A stretch of DNA of 64,000 bases, taken from Pseudomonas tumuqii (GTDB lineage Bacteria; Pseudomonadota; Gammaproteobacteria; Pseudomonadales; Pseudomonadaceae). The notes beneath the pieces were generated by a model. That model did no database searches and was not told where the DNA came from. It saw only the letters and a program-made list of their open reading frames with translations. The stretch lies in contig NZ_JAAOJA010000011.1 in assembly GCF_013184545.1 (NCBI RefSeq), positions 1-64,000 on the forward strand. The letters are read 5' to 3'. Both the position numbers and the translations under genes were made by a program. Below, in pieces: positions 31,121-40,826 of the stretch (the stretch's first letter is position 1; each line of letters begins with the position of its first letter).

Positions 31121-32310
31121 TGCAGGAACTGACGCAAGGCCGCCTGCGCCTCCTGGCCGATAGCTCGACCTCGGCGGTGGTCGCCGGCTTCATCGCCATG
31201 CTCACCGGCTACACCAGCTCGCTGGTGCTGATGTTCCAGGCTGGCCAGGCGGCGGGGCTGAGCAGCGGGCAGATTTCCTCGTGGATCTGGGCGCTGTCGA
31301 TCGGCATGGCGGTGACCAGCATCGGCCTGTCGCTGCGCTACCGCGCGCCGGTGATGATCGCCTGGTCGACCCCGGGCGCCGCCTTGCTGATCAGCAGCCT
31401 GCCGGGGGTGCCCTACGGCGAGGCGATCGGCGCCTATATCCTCGCCTCGGGGCTGATCGTACTGATCGGCCTGACCGGCAGTTTCGACCACATCATGCGG
31501 CGCATCCCCGGCTCCATCGCCGCCGCCCTGCTGGCCGGGGTGCTGTTCAAGATCGGCCTGGAAATCTGCGGCGCCGCCGAGCAACAGCCGGTGCTGGTGG
31601 TGGCGATGCTGTTCGCCTACCTGCTGGGCAAACGCCTGCTGCCGCGCTATGCGGTGCTCGCCGCGCTGATCGTCGGCTGCCTGCTGGCCGGGTTGTTCGG
31701 CCTGCTGGATTTCAGCGAATTCGAGCTGCAGCTGGCCACCCCCGAATGGACCACGCCGAGCTTCTCCTGGGCCGCGTCGATCAGCATCGGCATCCCGCTG
31801 TTCATCGTCGCCATGGCCTCGCAGAACCTGCCCGGCATGGCCGTGCTGCGTGCCAACGGCTACAACCTGCCGGCCTCGCCGTTGCTGACCACCAGCGGCC
31901 TGGCCTCCATCCTGCTGGCGCCCTTCGGCTCCCACGGCATTCATATGGCGGCGATCAGCGCCGCGATCTGCGCCGGCCCCGAAGCCCATGAGGACCCGGC
32001 CAAGCGCTACACCGCCGCGGTCTGGTGCGGGCTGTTCTACGGCATCGCCGGGATCTTCGGCGCCACCCTCGCCGCCCTGTTCGCCGCCCTGCCCAAGGCG
32101 CTGATCCTGTCGATCGCGGCGCTTGCGCTATTCGCCTCGATCATCGGCGGCCTGACCCATGCCATGAGCGAACCCAAGGAACGCGAAGCGGCGCTGATCA
32201 CCTTCCTGGTCACCGCCTCGGGCATGACCCTGTTCTCGGTCGGTTCGGCGTTCTGGGGGATAGTGGCGGGACTGCTGACCCTGGCGATTCTTAATGTTGG
32301 CAAGGATTGA
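31120..32310 (+). CDS. BenE-family benzoate/H+ symporter-like permease
   Basis: The 396-residue protein has about eleven or twelve hydrophobic segments and BenE motifs: STSAVVAGFIAMLTGYTSSLVLMFQA, WSTPGAALLISSLP, ASQNLPGMAVLRANGYNLPASPLLTTSGLASILLAPFGSHGIHMAAISAAICAG. The family imports benzoate with protons. No aromatic catabolism genes are near, so the substrate remains open. It is translationally coupled with the LysE-type gene. Confidence 0.9.
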   Translation: MQELTQGRLRLLADSSTSAVVAGFIAMLTGYTSSLVLMFQAGQAAGLSSGQISSWIWALSIGMAVTSIGLSLRYRAPVMIAWSTPGAALLISSLPGVPYGEAIGAYILASGLIVLIGLTGSFDHIMRRIPGSIAAALLAGVLFKIGLEICGAAEQQPVLVVAMLFAYLLGKRLLPRYAVLAALIVGCLLAGLFGLLDFSEFELQLATPEWTTPSFSWAASISIGIPLFIVAMASQNLPGMAVLRANGYNLPASPLLTTSGLASILLAPFGSHGIHMAAISAAICAGPEAHEDPAKRYTAAVWCGLFYGIAGIFGATLAALFAALPKALILSIAALALFASIIGGLTHAMSEPKEREAALITFLVTASGMTLFSVGSAFWGIVAGLLTLAILNVGKD

Positions 32311-32333
32311 TGGGTATCGGGGCTCGGAGGCTT

Positions 32334-32415
32334 TGTAGGAGCGGCGGGGACGCCTAGTTCATGGCCGCGACAGGGCATGCCTGCAAAAAGCATCGCGGGC
32401 ATGGCCCGCTCCTAC
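32334..32415. repeat. REP-like palindrome
   Basis: TGTAGGAGCGGCGGGGACGC at the left and GCGGGCATGGCCCGCTCCTA at the right are the two arms of the same REP type as at 11046-11105, here with a longer loop. Confidence 0.75.
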
Positions 32416-32431
32416 GAAACGCCCGAGAACC

Positions 32432-32499
32432 GTAGCCCGGATGCAATCCGGGGGCGCTGGACGGGGTGGTAATTTTCCCGGATTTCATCCGGGCTACTC
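32432..32499. repeat. Second palindromic repeat type
   Basis: GTAGCCCGGATGCAATCCGG at the left and CCGGATTTCATCCGGGCTAC at the right form a nested inverted repeat. This is a common dispersed hairpin in gammaproteobacteria and lies directly after the REP unit. Confidence 0.75.
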
Positions 32500-32521
32500 G
32501 TAGGTTGGGGGCACCCCAAAG

Positions 32522-32554
32522 AACAAAGGCGCCTGGATAGGCGCCTTTGTTTTG
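32522..32554. terminator. Bidirectional terminator between benE-like and SDR genes
   Basis: AACAAAGGCGCCT and AGGCGCCTTTGTT form a perfect stem with a four-base loop, flanked by A-rich and T-rich tracts, so it can end transcription from both convergent genes. Confidence 0.9.
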
Positions 32555-32571
32555 CTCCGAGCGAAGCGCGA

Positions 32572-33333
32572 TCAGATCGCCGTCGCCCCGCCGTCCACCG
32601 CCAGGGCGTGGCCGGTGGTGAAGGCGGCGCCATCGCAGCACAGGTAGAGCACCGCGGTGGCGATTTCCTCGACCTTGCCGATGCGCCCGACCGGGTGCAT
32701 GGCGGCGGCGAACTCGGCCTTCTTCGGGTCGGCCTCGTGGGCGCGGCGGAACATGTCGGTGTCGATCACCGCCGGGCACACCGCGTTGACGCGGATTTTC
32801 TTCTTCGCGTATTCCACCGCCGCCGACTTGGTCAGGCCAATGACCGCATGCTTGGAGGCGCTGTAGATGCTCATCTTCGGCGCCGCGCCGAGGCCGGCGA
32901 CCGAGGCGGTGTTGACGATGGCACCGCCGCCCTGGGCCAGCAGCAACGGAATCTGGTACTTCATGCACAGCCACACGCCTTTGACGTTGACGCCCATGAG
33001 GGCGTCGAACTCGGCCTCGGTGCCCTCGGCCAGCTTGCCCTTCTCGATCTCGATGCCGGCATTGTTGAAGGCATAGTCCAGGCGACCGTAGGCGGCTACC
33101 GAGGCATCCATCAACGCCTTGACCTCGGCATCGCGGGTCACGTCGCAGCGCACGAAGGTGGCTTGGCCGCCGGCTGCGCGGATCAGCTCGACGGTGCCTT
33201 CGCCGCCCGCCACGTCGACATCGGAAACCACTACCTTGAGGCCTTCGTTGGCGAAAGCCAGGGCCGTCGCACGGCCAATACCGGCAGCGCCGCCGGTGAC
33301 CAGGGCAACCTGGCCGGAAAAGCTCAAACTCAT
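32572..33333 (-). CDS. SDR-family oxidoreductase
   Basis: The 253-residue classical short-chain dehydrogenase has the cofactor loop TGGAAGIGRA, D in VVSDVD (suggesting NAD preference), NNAG, the catalytic Ser in NTASVAGLG, YSASKHA with Tyr and Lys, and the C-terminal TGHALAVDGG. Substrate unknown. It is monocistronic and convergent with the permease gene; a GGACACGC stretch precedes the ATG. Confidence 0.92.
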   Translation of the reverse strand: MSLSFSGQVALVTGGAAGIGRATALAFANEGLKVVVSDVDVAGGEGTVELIRAAGGQATFVRCDVTRDAEVKALMDASVAAYGRLDYAFNNAGIEIEKGKLAEGTEAEFDALMGVNVKGVWLCMKYQIPLLLAQGGGAIVNTASVAGLGAAPKMSIYSASKHAVIGLTKSAAVEYAKKKIRVNAVCPAVIDTDMFRRAHEADPKKAEFAAAMHPVGRIGKVEEIATAVLYLCCDGAAFTTGHALAVDGGATAI

Positions 33334-33558
33334 CTGCGTGTCCTCACAAGGAGTGAAAGTCTGCGCCGAGTCTAGTCAGAGCAGCAGCCGAGGCGGCAGC
33401 ACTATTCGAACAACGGTTATGGCCTCATGCAAAATAATGATTAACACCCCGTCGCGCCATCACCCGAATGGATCGTCAGCCATTCGGCCCCAGGGCAAAC
33501 CTTGCCCATCGGCCCAGCAGGGGCTATCACAAGTCTTTCCGTTCAATGAGTACCGATC

Positions 33559-34566
33559 ATGACTGCCAGCCTCAACCGCCAATTCCTCCTCGCCCAACGC
33601 CCCGTCGGCCTGCCCAGCCGCGACACCTTCAGCTACGTGGAAACCCCGCTCGGCGAACCCGGACCCGGCCAGATCCTGGTCAAGAACCTCTATCTGTCCC
33701 TCGACCCGGCCATGCGCGGCTGGATGAACGACGCCAAGTCCTATATCCCGCCGGTCGGCATCGGCGAGGTGATGCGCGCCCTCGGCGTCGGTGAGGTGGT
33801 CGCCTCGCAGCACCCCGATTTCGCCGTCGGCGACCATGTCAACGGCGCCCTGGGCGTGCAGGACTACTTCCTCGGCGAACCCAAGGGCTTCTACAAGGTC
33901 GACGCCAAGCGCGCCCCCTTGCCGCTGTACCTCTCCGCCCTGGGCATGACCGGCATGACCGCCTATTTCGCCCTGCTCGATGTCGGCGCGCCCAAGGCCG
34001 GTGAAACCGTGGTGATTTCCGGCGCCGCCGGCGCGGTCGGCAGCATTGCCGGGCAGATCGCCAAGCTCAAGGGCTGCCGCGTGGTCGGCATTGCCGGCGG
34101 CGCGGACAAGTGCAAGTTCCTGATCGACGAACTGGGCTTCGATGGCGCCATCGACTACAAGAATGAAGACCTGCACGCCGCCCTGAAACGCGAGTGCCCG
34201 AAAGGTGTGGACGTGTATTTCGACAACGTCGGCGGCGACATCCTCGATGCCGTGCTCACCCGCCTGGCCTTCAAGGCACGGGTGATCATCTGCGGCGCGA
34301 TCAGCCAGTACAACAACAAGGAAGCGGTCAAGGGCCCGGCCAACTACCTGAACCTGCTGGTCAACAGCGCACGCATGGAAGGCATGGTGGTGATGACCTA
34401 CGCCCCACGCTTCGCCGAGGCGGCCCAGGAAATGGCAGGCTGGCTGGCCAGCGGCAAGCTGAAGTCCAAGGAAGACATCGTGGTTGGCCTGCAGACCTTC
34501 CCGGAAACCCTGCTCAAGCTGTTCAGCGGGGAGAACTTCGGCAAGCTGGTGCTCAAGGTCGAGTAA
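33559..34566 (+). CDS. NADP-dependent MDR oxidoreductase (CurA/leukotriene B4 dehydrogenase type)
   Basis: The 335-residue zinc-free medium-chain reductase has LYLSLDPAMRGWMND, LGMTGMTAYFALLDVGAPKAGETVVISGAAGAVGSIAGQIAKLKGCRVVGIAGGADKC and FDNVGGDILDAVLTRL, the features of CurA-like alkenal/one reductases. It reduces activated double bonds with NADPH in the cytoplasm. It stands alone; a perfect hairpin follows at 34571. Confidence 0.92.
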   Translation: MTASLNRQFLLAQRPVGLPSRDTFSYVETPLGEPGPGQILVKNLYLSLDPAMRGWMNDAKSYIPPVGIGEVMRALGVGEVVASQHPDFAVGDHVNGALGVQDYFLGEPKGFYKVDAKRAPLPLYLSALGMTGMTAYFALLDVGAPKAGETVVISGAAGAVGSIAGQIAKLKGCRVVGIAGGADKCKFLIDELGFDGAIDYKNEDLHAALKRECPKGVDVYFDNVGGDILDAVLTRLAFKARVIICGAISQYNNKEAVKGPANYLNLLVNSARMEGMVVMTYAPRFAEAAQEMAGWLASGKLKSKEDIVVGLQTFPETLLKLFSGENFGKLVLKVE

Positions 34567-34570
34567 CACT

Positions 34571-34625
34571 TGTGGGAGGGGCTTTAGCCGCGACGCGCCC
34601 TATCGCGGCTAAAGCCCCTCCCACA
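34571..34625. repeat. Perfect 23-bp inverted repeat between convergent genes
   Basis: TGTGGGAGGGGCTTTAGCCG begins the left arm (34571-34593) and its exact complement spans 34603-34625 with a nine-base loop. It is a REP-type hairpin and, lying between convergent genes, may also stop transcription. Confidence 0.85.
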
Positions 34626-34651
34626 GACACTGTGCATGCTGGATTACTGCA

Positions 34652-37600
34652 TTACGCTACCGCCACTTCGTCGCTCTGCTGTTTGATCGGCCGCCAGCTG
34701 CGCAGCAGCATATAGAGTGTGGGAATCACGAACAGGGTGAAGAAGGTGCCGACCAGCAGGCCGCCAACGATCACCAGGCCGATCTGCTGGCGGCTTTCGG
34801 CGCCGGCGCCGCTGGCGATGGCCAGGGGCAAGGAACCCAGGACCATCGCCCCGGTGGTCATCAGGATCGGCCGCAGGCGCTGCACCGAGGCGTCTATCAC
34901 CGCGCCGCGCAGCTCATGGCCCTGGCGCAGCAGCACGTTGGCGAACTCGACGATGAGGATGCCGTGCTTGGTGATCAGGCCGATCAGGGTCACCAGGCCG
35001 ATCTGCGAGTAGATATTCAGGGTACCGCCGAACAGGGTCAGCGCCAGCAAGGCGCCGGCCATCGACAGCGGCACGCTGAACAGGATGATCAGCGGATCGC
35101 TGAAGCTCTCGAACTGCGCCGCCAGCACCAGGAAGATAAAGGCCAGGGCCAGGGCGAAGATCAGCGCGATACCGGCGCTGGACTCCTTGAAGTCACGCGA
35201 GGTACCGGTGTAGTCGTATTGCGTGTCCGGCGGGAATACATCGCGGGCGGTGTTTTCCAGATGGGCCAGCACCTCGCCCAGGGTGTGGCCGGCACCGACG
35301 TTGGCACTCACCGTCACCGCACGCAACTGGTTGAAGTGATTGAGTTCGCGCGGCGCCACCGTCTCGCGCACCTCGATCAGGTTGGACATCTGCACCATGC
35401 TGTCGTCACGCCCGCGCACATAGACGCGGTCGAGATCCTGCGGATTGCTGCGGTCGACGCCCTGCAATTGCACCATCACGTCGTACTGTTCGCCGTTCTG
35501 CTTGAAGCGGGTGACCTGGCGGCTGCCGAACAGACTTTCCAGGCTGCGGCCGATGGTCGCCACGTCGGTGCCGACTGCGACCGCCTGCTCGCGATTGATC
35601 GCCACCTTGAGCTGTGGCGCATTCAGTTTGAGGTCGCTGTCCAGGCTTTCCAGACCGGGGTAATCACGCAGGCTGTCCAACAGCTCATCGACGTAGCCCT
35701 GCAACTCGGCATATTCCATCGAGGAGCGGATCACGAAGTTGACCGGCTGGTTGCGTGCGCTCTGCCCCAGCGGCGGCCGGTTGACCGGAAAGGCGCGCAC
35801 CCCGGCGATGTCCTGCAGCTTGGGCAGCAGCTCGTTGCGAATCTCGAACTGGCTGCGCGAGCGGTCGCCCCAATCCTCCAGCTTCATGAAGGAAATACCC
35901 TGGGCCACCGTGGGAAAACCGGCGATCACCATGTAGCGGTTGGTTTCCGGGATGCTCTCGTAGGCCGCCTCGATCTCCCGCGCATAGCGCCCGGTGTAGC
36001 CGATGGTGGCGCCGTCCGGGCCGTTGAACACGCCGATGATGGTGCTGGTGTCCTCGGTCGGCGCCAGCTCGGCCTTCAAGCCGGCGAACAGCAGCAGACA
36101 GGCCAGCAGGGCCAGCAGCAGCACCCCCAGCACCAGCCACCAGGCCGCCAGGGCGCGGGCCAGCAAGCGCCTGTAGCCATGGGTCAGGCCGTTGAGGAAA
36201 TCCTCGATCAGGTTGTACAGGCGGTTGTGCCGCTCGCCGGCCCGATGCGGCTTGAGCAGTACCGCGCACATCATCGGGGTCAGGGTCAGGGCGACAAAAC
36301 CCGAGACCAGCACGGCGCCGGCCAGGGTCCAGGCAAACTCGGTGAACAGCTTGCCGGTGGTGCCCTGCATGAAACCGATGGGGGCGAACACCGCGGCCAG
36401 GGTCAGGGTCATGGCGATCACCGCGAAGGCGATCTCGCGGCTGCCCTTGAGCGCCGCCTGCATGGGCTGCATGCCCTCCTCGATATGCCGGTGGATGTTC
36501 TCCAGCATGACGATGGCATCGTCCACCACCAGGCCGATCGCCAGGACCATGGCCAGCAGGGTCAGGGTGTTGATGGTGAAGCCCATCAGGCTCATCAGGG
36601 CGAAGGCGCCGATCAGCGACACCGGGATGGTCACCAACGGAATGATGGTGGCGCGCAGCGAACGCAGGAAGATGAAGATGATCAGGATGACCAGCGCCAC
36701 CGCTTCCCAGATGGTGATGAAGACATTGTCGATCGACTCGCGAATGAACAGCGAATTGTCGTGGGCGATGGCCATTTCCATGCCTTCGGGCAACAGCGCG
36801 CGCACTTCCGGCAGGGCCGCGCTCAAGCCATCGGAGATATCCAGCGGGTTGGCCGTGGCCTGCTTGATCACGCCCATGGACACCGCCGGACGGCCCTTGT
36901 AACGCACGATGCTGCGCTCGTTCTGCGGGCCTATCGCGGCATAGCCGACATCGGCCAGGCGCAGCAGATAGCCCTGCGAGTCATCGAGAATCAGCTGGTT
37001 GAACTGCTCCGGGGTATTCAGATCGGTTTCCGAGAGCACGGTGAACTCGCGCTCGCGCGACTCGATGCGCCCGGCGGGAATCTCCACATTCTGCCGGCGC
37101 AGGGCGTCTTCCACGTCCTGTACGGTGAGGTTGTGCGCGGCGAGCTTTTCCGGGTCGAGCCAGATGCGCATGGCCAGGGTCCGACCACCGCGGATCTGCA
37201 CCTCGGAGACGCCGGCGATGGTCTGCAGGCGGTCCTTGATCACCCGCTCCAGCAGGTCGGTGATCTCCATGGCGCTGTAGCGTTCGCTGTAGAAGGCGAT
37301 CCACACCACCGGCTGGGCATCGGCCTCGACCTTCTGCACGATGGGTTCGATGATTTCATCCGGCAGCAGTCCGCGCACCCGGCCGAGCCGGTCGCGGACA
37401 TCGTTGGCCGCTTCGTCGCTGTTGGCACCCAGCTTGAACTGGGCCGTGATCTGGGTGTTTTCCGAGCGGCTGATGGAACTGACGAAGTCCAGACCCTCGA
37501 TGCCCGAGAGTACATCCTCGATCGGCTGGGCGACCTGGGACTCCATGATTTCCGGGCTGGCTCCCGGATAAGTGACGTTGACCGTGACGATGGGCACGTC

Positions 37601-37720
37601 GACGTTGGGGTATTCGCGCACGCTCAGGCGGTCATAGGCCATCAGGCCGAGCAGCACCAGGATCAGCGACAGCACGGTGGCGAATACCGGCCGGCGGATG
37701 CAGATGTCCGACAGCGTCAT
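34652..37720 (-). CDS. RND-family (HAE1-like) multidrug efflux permease
   Basis: The 1022-residue inner-membrane pump begins MTLSDICIRRPVFATVLSLILVLLG, has the periplasmic porter domains (YPGASPEIMESQVAQPIEDVL), the GLVVDDAIVMLENIHRHIEEG motif with the two adjacent aspartates of the proton relay in TM4, and the second half with FFTLFVIPTLYMLL. It resembles MexK/TriC/VexF-type single-gene pumps. It works with the adjacent membrane-fusion protein, whose gene overlaps by four bases (ATGA). No outer-membrane channel gene is adjacent, so a shared TolC/OprM is likely. Confidence 0.95.
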   Translation of the reverse strand: MTLSDICIRRPVFATVLSLILVLLGLMAYDRLSVREYPNVDVPIVTVNVTYPGASPEIMESQVAQPIEDVLSGIEGLDFVSSISRSENTQITAQFKLGANSDEAANDVRDRLGRVRGLLPDEIIEPIVQKVEADAQPVVWIAFYSERYSAMEITDLLERVIKDRLQTIAGVSEVQIRGGRTLAMRIWLDPEKLAAHNLTVQDVEDALRRQNVEIPAGRIESREREFTVLSETDLNTPEQFNQLILDDSQGYLLRLADVGYAAIGPQNERSIVRYKGRPAVSMGVIKQATANPLDISDGLSAALPEVRALLPEGMEMAIAHDNSLFIRESIDNVFITIWEAVALVILIIFIFLRSLRATIIPLVTIPVSLIGAFALMSLMGFTINTLTLLAMVLAIGLVVDDAIVMLENIHRHIEEGMQPMQAALKGSREIAFAVIAMTLTLAAVFAPIGFMQGTTGKLFTEFAWTLAGAVLVSGFVALTLTPMMCAVLLKPHRAGERHNRLYNLIEDFLNGLTHGYRRLLARALAAWWLVLGVLLLALLACLLLFAGLKAELAPTEDTSTIIGVFNGPDGATIGYTGRYAREIEAAYESIPETNRYMVIAGFPTVAQGISFMKLEDWGDRSRSQFEIRNELLPKLQDIAGVRAFPVNRPPLGQSARNQPVNFVIRSSMEYAELQGYVDELLDSLRDYPGLESLDSDLKLNAPQLKVAINREQAVAVGTDVATIGRSLESLFGSRQVTRFKQNGEQYDVMVQLQGVDRSNPQDLDRVYVRGRDDSMVQMSNLIEVRETVAPRELNHFNQLRAVTVSANVGAGHTLGEVLAHLENTARDVFPPDTQYDYTGTSRDFKESSAGIALIFALALAFIFLVLAAQFESFSDPLIILFSVPLSMAGALLALTLFGGTLNIYSQIGLVTLIGLITKHGILIVEFANVLLRQGHELRGAVIDASVQRLRPILMTTGAMVLGSLPLAIASGAGAESRQQIGLVIVGGLLVGTFFTLFVIPTLYMLLRSWRPIKQQSDEVAVA

Positions 37721-38745
37721 AGCACGGGCTCCACCACCTTGGTGCGCACCGCCATGCCCGCGCGCACCTTCTGCCAACCGGCGCTGATCAGGCTTTCATC
37801 ACCGACCAGGCCTTCGCGCACCTCGACCGTACCGGCTGCACGCTTGCCCAGCTTGACCTCGCGCACCTCGACCTTGCCGTCCACCACCAGGTTGACCAGC
37901 AGGCGCTCGCCGACCGGCATCACCGCCTCCTCGGGGATCACCAGGGCATCGGGGCGCTCGGCGAGAATCACCGACACCTTGACGAACTGGCCGGGGCTCA
38001 GGCGCCCATCGGCATTCTCGATATGGGCGCGAATCGCCTGGCTGCGCCCGGCTTCATCCAGGCGCGGGTTGATGGCGTAGATCTCGCCGCTGAAGCGCTC
38101 GCCCGGATAGGCGTCGAGGCTGATCTCGATGCTCTGCTGCAGGCGAATCTGGCTGATGGCCTTCTGCGGAATGCGGAAGTCGACCTTGAGCGGATCGAGC
38201 ACCTCCAAGTTGACGATGTCCTGGCCGGCGCTCAGGTAGTCGCCCGGGCTGACCTGGCGCAGGCCCAGGACTCCGCTGTGCGGTGCATGAATCCGGGTCT
38301 TGTCCAGGCGCGCCTGGGCCAACGCCAGGCTGGCGCGGGCGGCTTGCTGCTGGGCACTGGCTTCATCCAGCGCCTGGGCATTGCTGGCGCCGCGCTTGAA
38401 CAGCATCTGCGCGCGCTGATGATTTTTTTCCGCCAGATACAGATTGGCCTGCGCCTGGGCCAGCTCGGCACGGGTAATCGCATCGTCCAGGCTGACCAGC
38501 AAGGTTCCGACCGCGACGGCCTGGCCTTCGCGGAAATGCAAGGAGGCCAGACGCCCTTCGATTTCCGGGCGGATCATCACCGACTCATCGGAGCGCAGCG
38601 AGCCGAAGGTAATCAGCTCGTCGCGCACCAGGGCTTTTTCCACCTGCACGACTTCGACCAATGGGCCTTCCGCCGCCTGCGCCAATGGCCAAAGGGTCGA
38701 AAGCAGCAGCAATGCGACGAATAACGGGCGCGGACGGGCAGACAT
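37717..38745 (-). CDS. RND efflux periplasmic adaptor (membrane-fusion protein)
   Basis: The 342-residue protein has a signal peptide (PLFVALLLLSTLWPLAQAA), a barrel-sandwich/lipoyl hybrid (SLHFREGQAVAVGTLLVSLD ... IHAPHSGVLGLRQVSPGDYL), a helical hairpin (ELAQAQANLYLAEKNHQRAQMLFKRGA) and a beta-barrel domain. The ATG at 38745 has a GGGG stretch eight bases upstream; an in-frame TTG at 38757 is less likely. It links the RND pump to an outer-membrane channel. Confidence 0.93.
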   Translation of the reverse strand: MSARPRPLFVALLLLSTLWPLAQAAEGPLVEVVQVEKALVRDELITFGSLRSDESVMIRPEIEGRLASLHFREGQAVAVGTLLVSLDDAITRAELAQAQANLYLAEKNHQRAQMLFKRGASNAQALDEASAQQQAARASLALAQARLDKTRIHAPHSGVLGLRQVSPGDYLSAGQDIVNLEVLDPLKVDFRIPQKAISQIRLQQSIEISLDAYPGERFSGEIYAINPRLDEAGRSQAIRAHIENADGRLSPGQFVKVSVILAERPDALVIPEEAVMPVGERLLVNLVVDGKVEVREVKLGKRAAGTVEVREGLVGDESLISAGWQKVRAGMAVRTKVVEPVL

Positions 38746-38841
38746 ATACAACCCCAATGATTCTGTAGAGGCTGAGTCTAACGGCTTCGCCGCGCCTTTC
38801 AGCCGTTAAAGATGTTTCCCGATATTGTTTGCCAACACCTG

Positions 38842-39636
38842 TTACTGACGCATGCCGCGCCCGCTGACCAGCAAGCGAATGCACACGCCATACAACACGG
38901 CGGTGGCTATCAGCATGAAGCCGATGGCGACACCGATGCGAATGTCCGATACGCCGAGGATGCCGTAGCGAAAGGCATTGACCATATGCAGCACCGGGTT
39001 GACCAGCGACAGGGTCTGCCAGAACGGTGGCAGCAGGCTGATCGAGTAGAACACCCCGCCCAGGTAGGTCAGCGGCGTCAGGACGAAGGTCGGAATGATC
39101 GAGATGTCGTCGAAGTTGCGCGCGAACACCGCGTTGATGAAGCCGCCCAGGGAGAAGATGGTCGCGGTCAGCAGCACCACCAGCACGGTCACGCCGAGGT
39201 GATGCACCTGCAGGTGGGTGAAGAACAGCGACAGCAGGGTGACGATCAGGCCTACCGCCAGCCCGCGCAGCACCCCGCCCACCACATAGCCGACGAGGAT
39301 GATGTGCGGCGACACCGGCGACACCATCAGCTCCTCGATCGAGCGCTGGAACTTGCTGCCGAAGAAGCTCGACACCACGTTGCCGTAGGAGTTGGTGATC
39401 ACCGACATCATGATCAGCCCCGGCACTATGTATTCCATGTAGGTGAAGCCGCCCATGTCGCCGATCTGCCGGCCGATCAGGTTGCCGAAGATGACGAAGT
39501 ACAGAACCATGGTGATCGCCGGCGGCAGCAGAGTCTGTGGCCAGATGCGGGTGAAGCGGCGGATCTCGCGGTAGACGATGGTGCGCAACGCCACCATGTT
39601 GGCGGCGAACTCGGAATTCAGATAAGCCGTGCTCAT
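38842..39636 (-). CDS. ABC-2 type exporter permease (YadH-like)
   Basis: The 264-residue protein has six hydrophobic segments and the ABC-2 pattern RRFTRIWPQTLLPPAITMVLYFVIFGNLIG, SFFGSKFQRSIEELMVSPVSP, and ISIIPTFVLTPLTYLGGVFYSISLLPPFWQTLSLVNPVLHMVNAFRYG. It resembles E. coli YadH. The start overlaps the stop of the ATPase gene, so the two form one transporter. Substrate unknown. Confidence 0.93.
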   Translation of the reverse strand: MSTAYLNSEFAANMVALRTIVYREIRRFTRIWPQTLLPPAITMVLYFVIFGNLIGRQIGDMGGFTYMEYIVPGLIMMSVITNSYGNVVSSFFGSKFQRSIEELMVSPVSPHIILVGYVVGGVLRGLAVGLIVTLLSLFFTHLQVHHLGVTVLVVLLTATIFSLGGFINAVFARNFDDISIIPTFVLTPLTYLGGVFYSISLLPPFWQTLSLVNPVLHMVNAFRYGILGVSDIRIGVAIGFMLIATAVLYGVCIRLLVSGRGMRQ

Positions 39637-40565
39637 ACCGCCACCTTCGCCAGGTTCTTCTCGACCAGGGAGACGAACAACTCCTCCAGGCGATTGGTTT
39701 TATTGCGCAAGCTGAGCACCTCGATTTTCTGCAGCGCCAACTGGCGGAACAGTTCGGTAATGCCCTGGTCCTTGTCGATTTGCACTTCCAGGGTGTGATG
39801 GTCGAGCAGGTGCGCCGGGTAACCGATCAGTTGCGGCGGCACCAGTAGCGACTCCTTCAGGTCGAGCAGGAAGGTCTCCACGTGCAGCTTCTTGAGCAAC
39901 TCGCGCATGCTGGTGTTCTCGACGATCCGGCCGTGATCGATGATGCCGATGTTGCGGCACAACTGCTCGGCCTCCTCCAGATAATGGGTGGTGAGGATGA
40001 TGGTGATGCCTTGCTGGTTGAGCTCGGTGAGGAAACTCCACATCGAGCGGCGCAACTCGATATCGACCCCGGCGGTCGGCTCATCGAGAATCAGCAGGCG
40101 CGGCTGATGGACCAGGGCGCGGGCGATCATCAGCCGCCGCTTCATGCCGCCGGACAGCTCGCGCGAGGGCACATTGCGCTTGTCCCACAGCCCCAGCTGG
40201 TTGAGGTACTGCTCGGCACGCTGCTTGGCGATGCGCGCGGGAATCCCGTAATAACCGGCCTGGGTCACGACGATGTCGAAGACCTTCTCGAACTGGTTGA
40301 AATTGAACTCCTGGGGCACCACGCCCAGGCAACGCTTGAGCGCCGCCGGCTGCTTGTCCAGGTCATGGCCGAACACGTTGACCGTGCCGCTGGTCTTGGT
40401 CACCAGGGTCGAGAGAATGCCGATGGTGGTGGATTTGCCGGCGCCATTGGGGCCGAGCAAGGCGAAAAAATCCCCTTCGGCGACATCCAGGTCGATGCCA
40501 TGCAGAGCCTGGAAGCCATTGCCGTAGGTTTTGGTCAACTGCCGGATGGACAGAGCGGTACTCAT
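39633..40565 (-). CDS. ABC exporter ATP-binding protein (YadG-like)
   Basis: The 310-residue ATPase has Walker A (GPNGAGKST), Q-loop (VPQEFNFNQFEKV), signature ELSGGMKRRLMIARAL, Walker B (LLILDEPTAGVD) and H-loop (TTHYLEEAEQL), with a C-terminal extension. It is YadG/DrrA-like. The ATG at 40565 (MSTALSIRQLTKTYGNGF) is the family start. Confidence 0.94.
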   Translation of the reverse strand: MSTALSIRQLTKTYGNGFQALHGIDLDVAEGDFFALLGPNGAGKSTTIGILSTLVTKTSGTVNVFGHDLDKQPAALKRCLGVVPQEFNFNQFEKVFDIVVTQAGYYGIPARIAKQRAEQYLNQLGLWDKRNVPSRELSGGMKRRLMIARALVHQPRLLILDEPTAGVDIELRRSMWSFLTELNQQGITIILTTHYLEEAEQLCRNIGIIDHGRIVENTSMRELLKKLHVETFLLDLKESLLVPPQLIGYPAHLLDHHTLEVQIDKDQGITELFRQLALQKIEVLSLRNKTNRLEELFVSLVEKNLAKVAV

Positions 40566-40826
40566 AAAAAATGCACGCACCTGTAAAAAGAAGAAATCAA
40601 AAGATGGGGGCTGCGCCGCTCACTACAAGGGCAAAGCGCAGCAAGTCTAGCGCCACAGCGCCGCCAATCGCAGTGTTATCGAGAGAAATTGCGGGTGGCC
40701 GGCAAAACCGCCACGCACAAAAGCCAAGCGGCGGGCCACGCCCCTACGGACCAGGCTACGAGTACAGCGCCTTTTGAAAGTCAGTTTGGCGCTGACAAGC
40801 GCGCGACCCGGGGGTATCGTCCGGGC

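Noticed and set aside
34916..38080. Open frame of about 1050 codons on the plus strand
   Set aside because: It is antisense to the RND pump and adaptor genes, which have clear family motifs; its composition (rich in His, Gln, Gly, Arg) is that of the reverse strand of GC-rich coding DNA.
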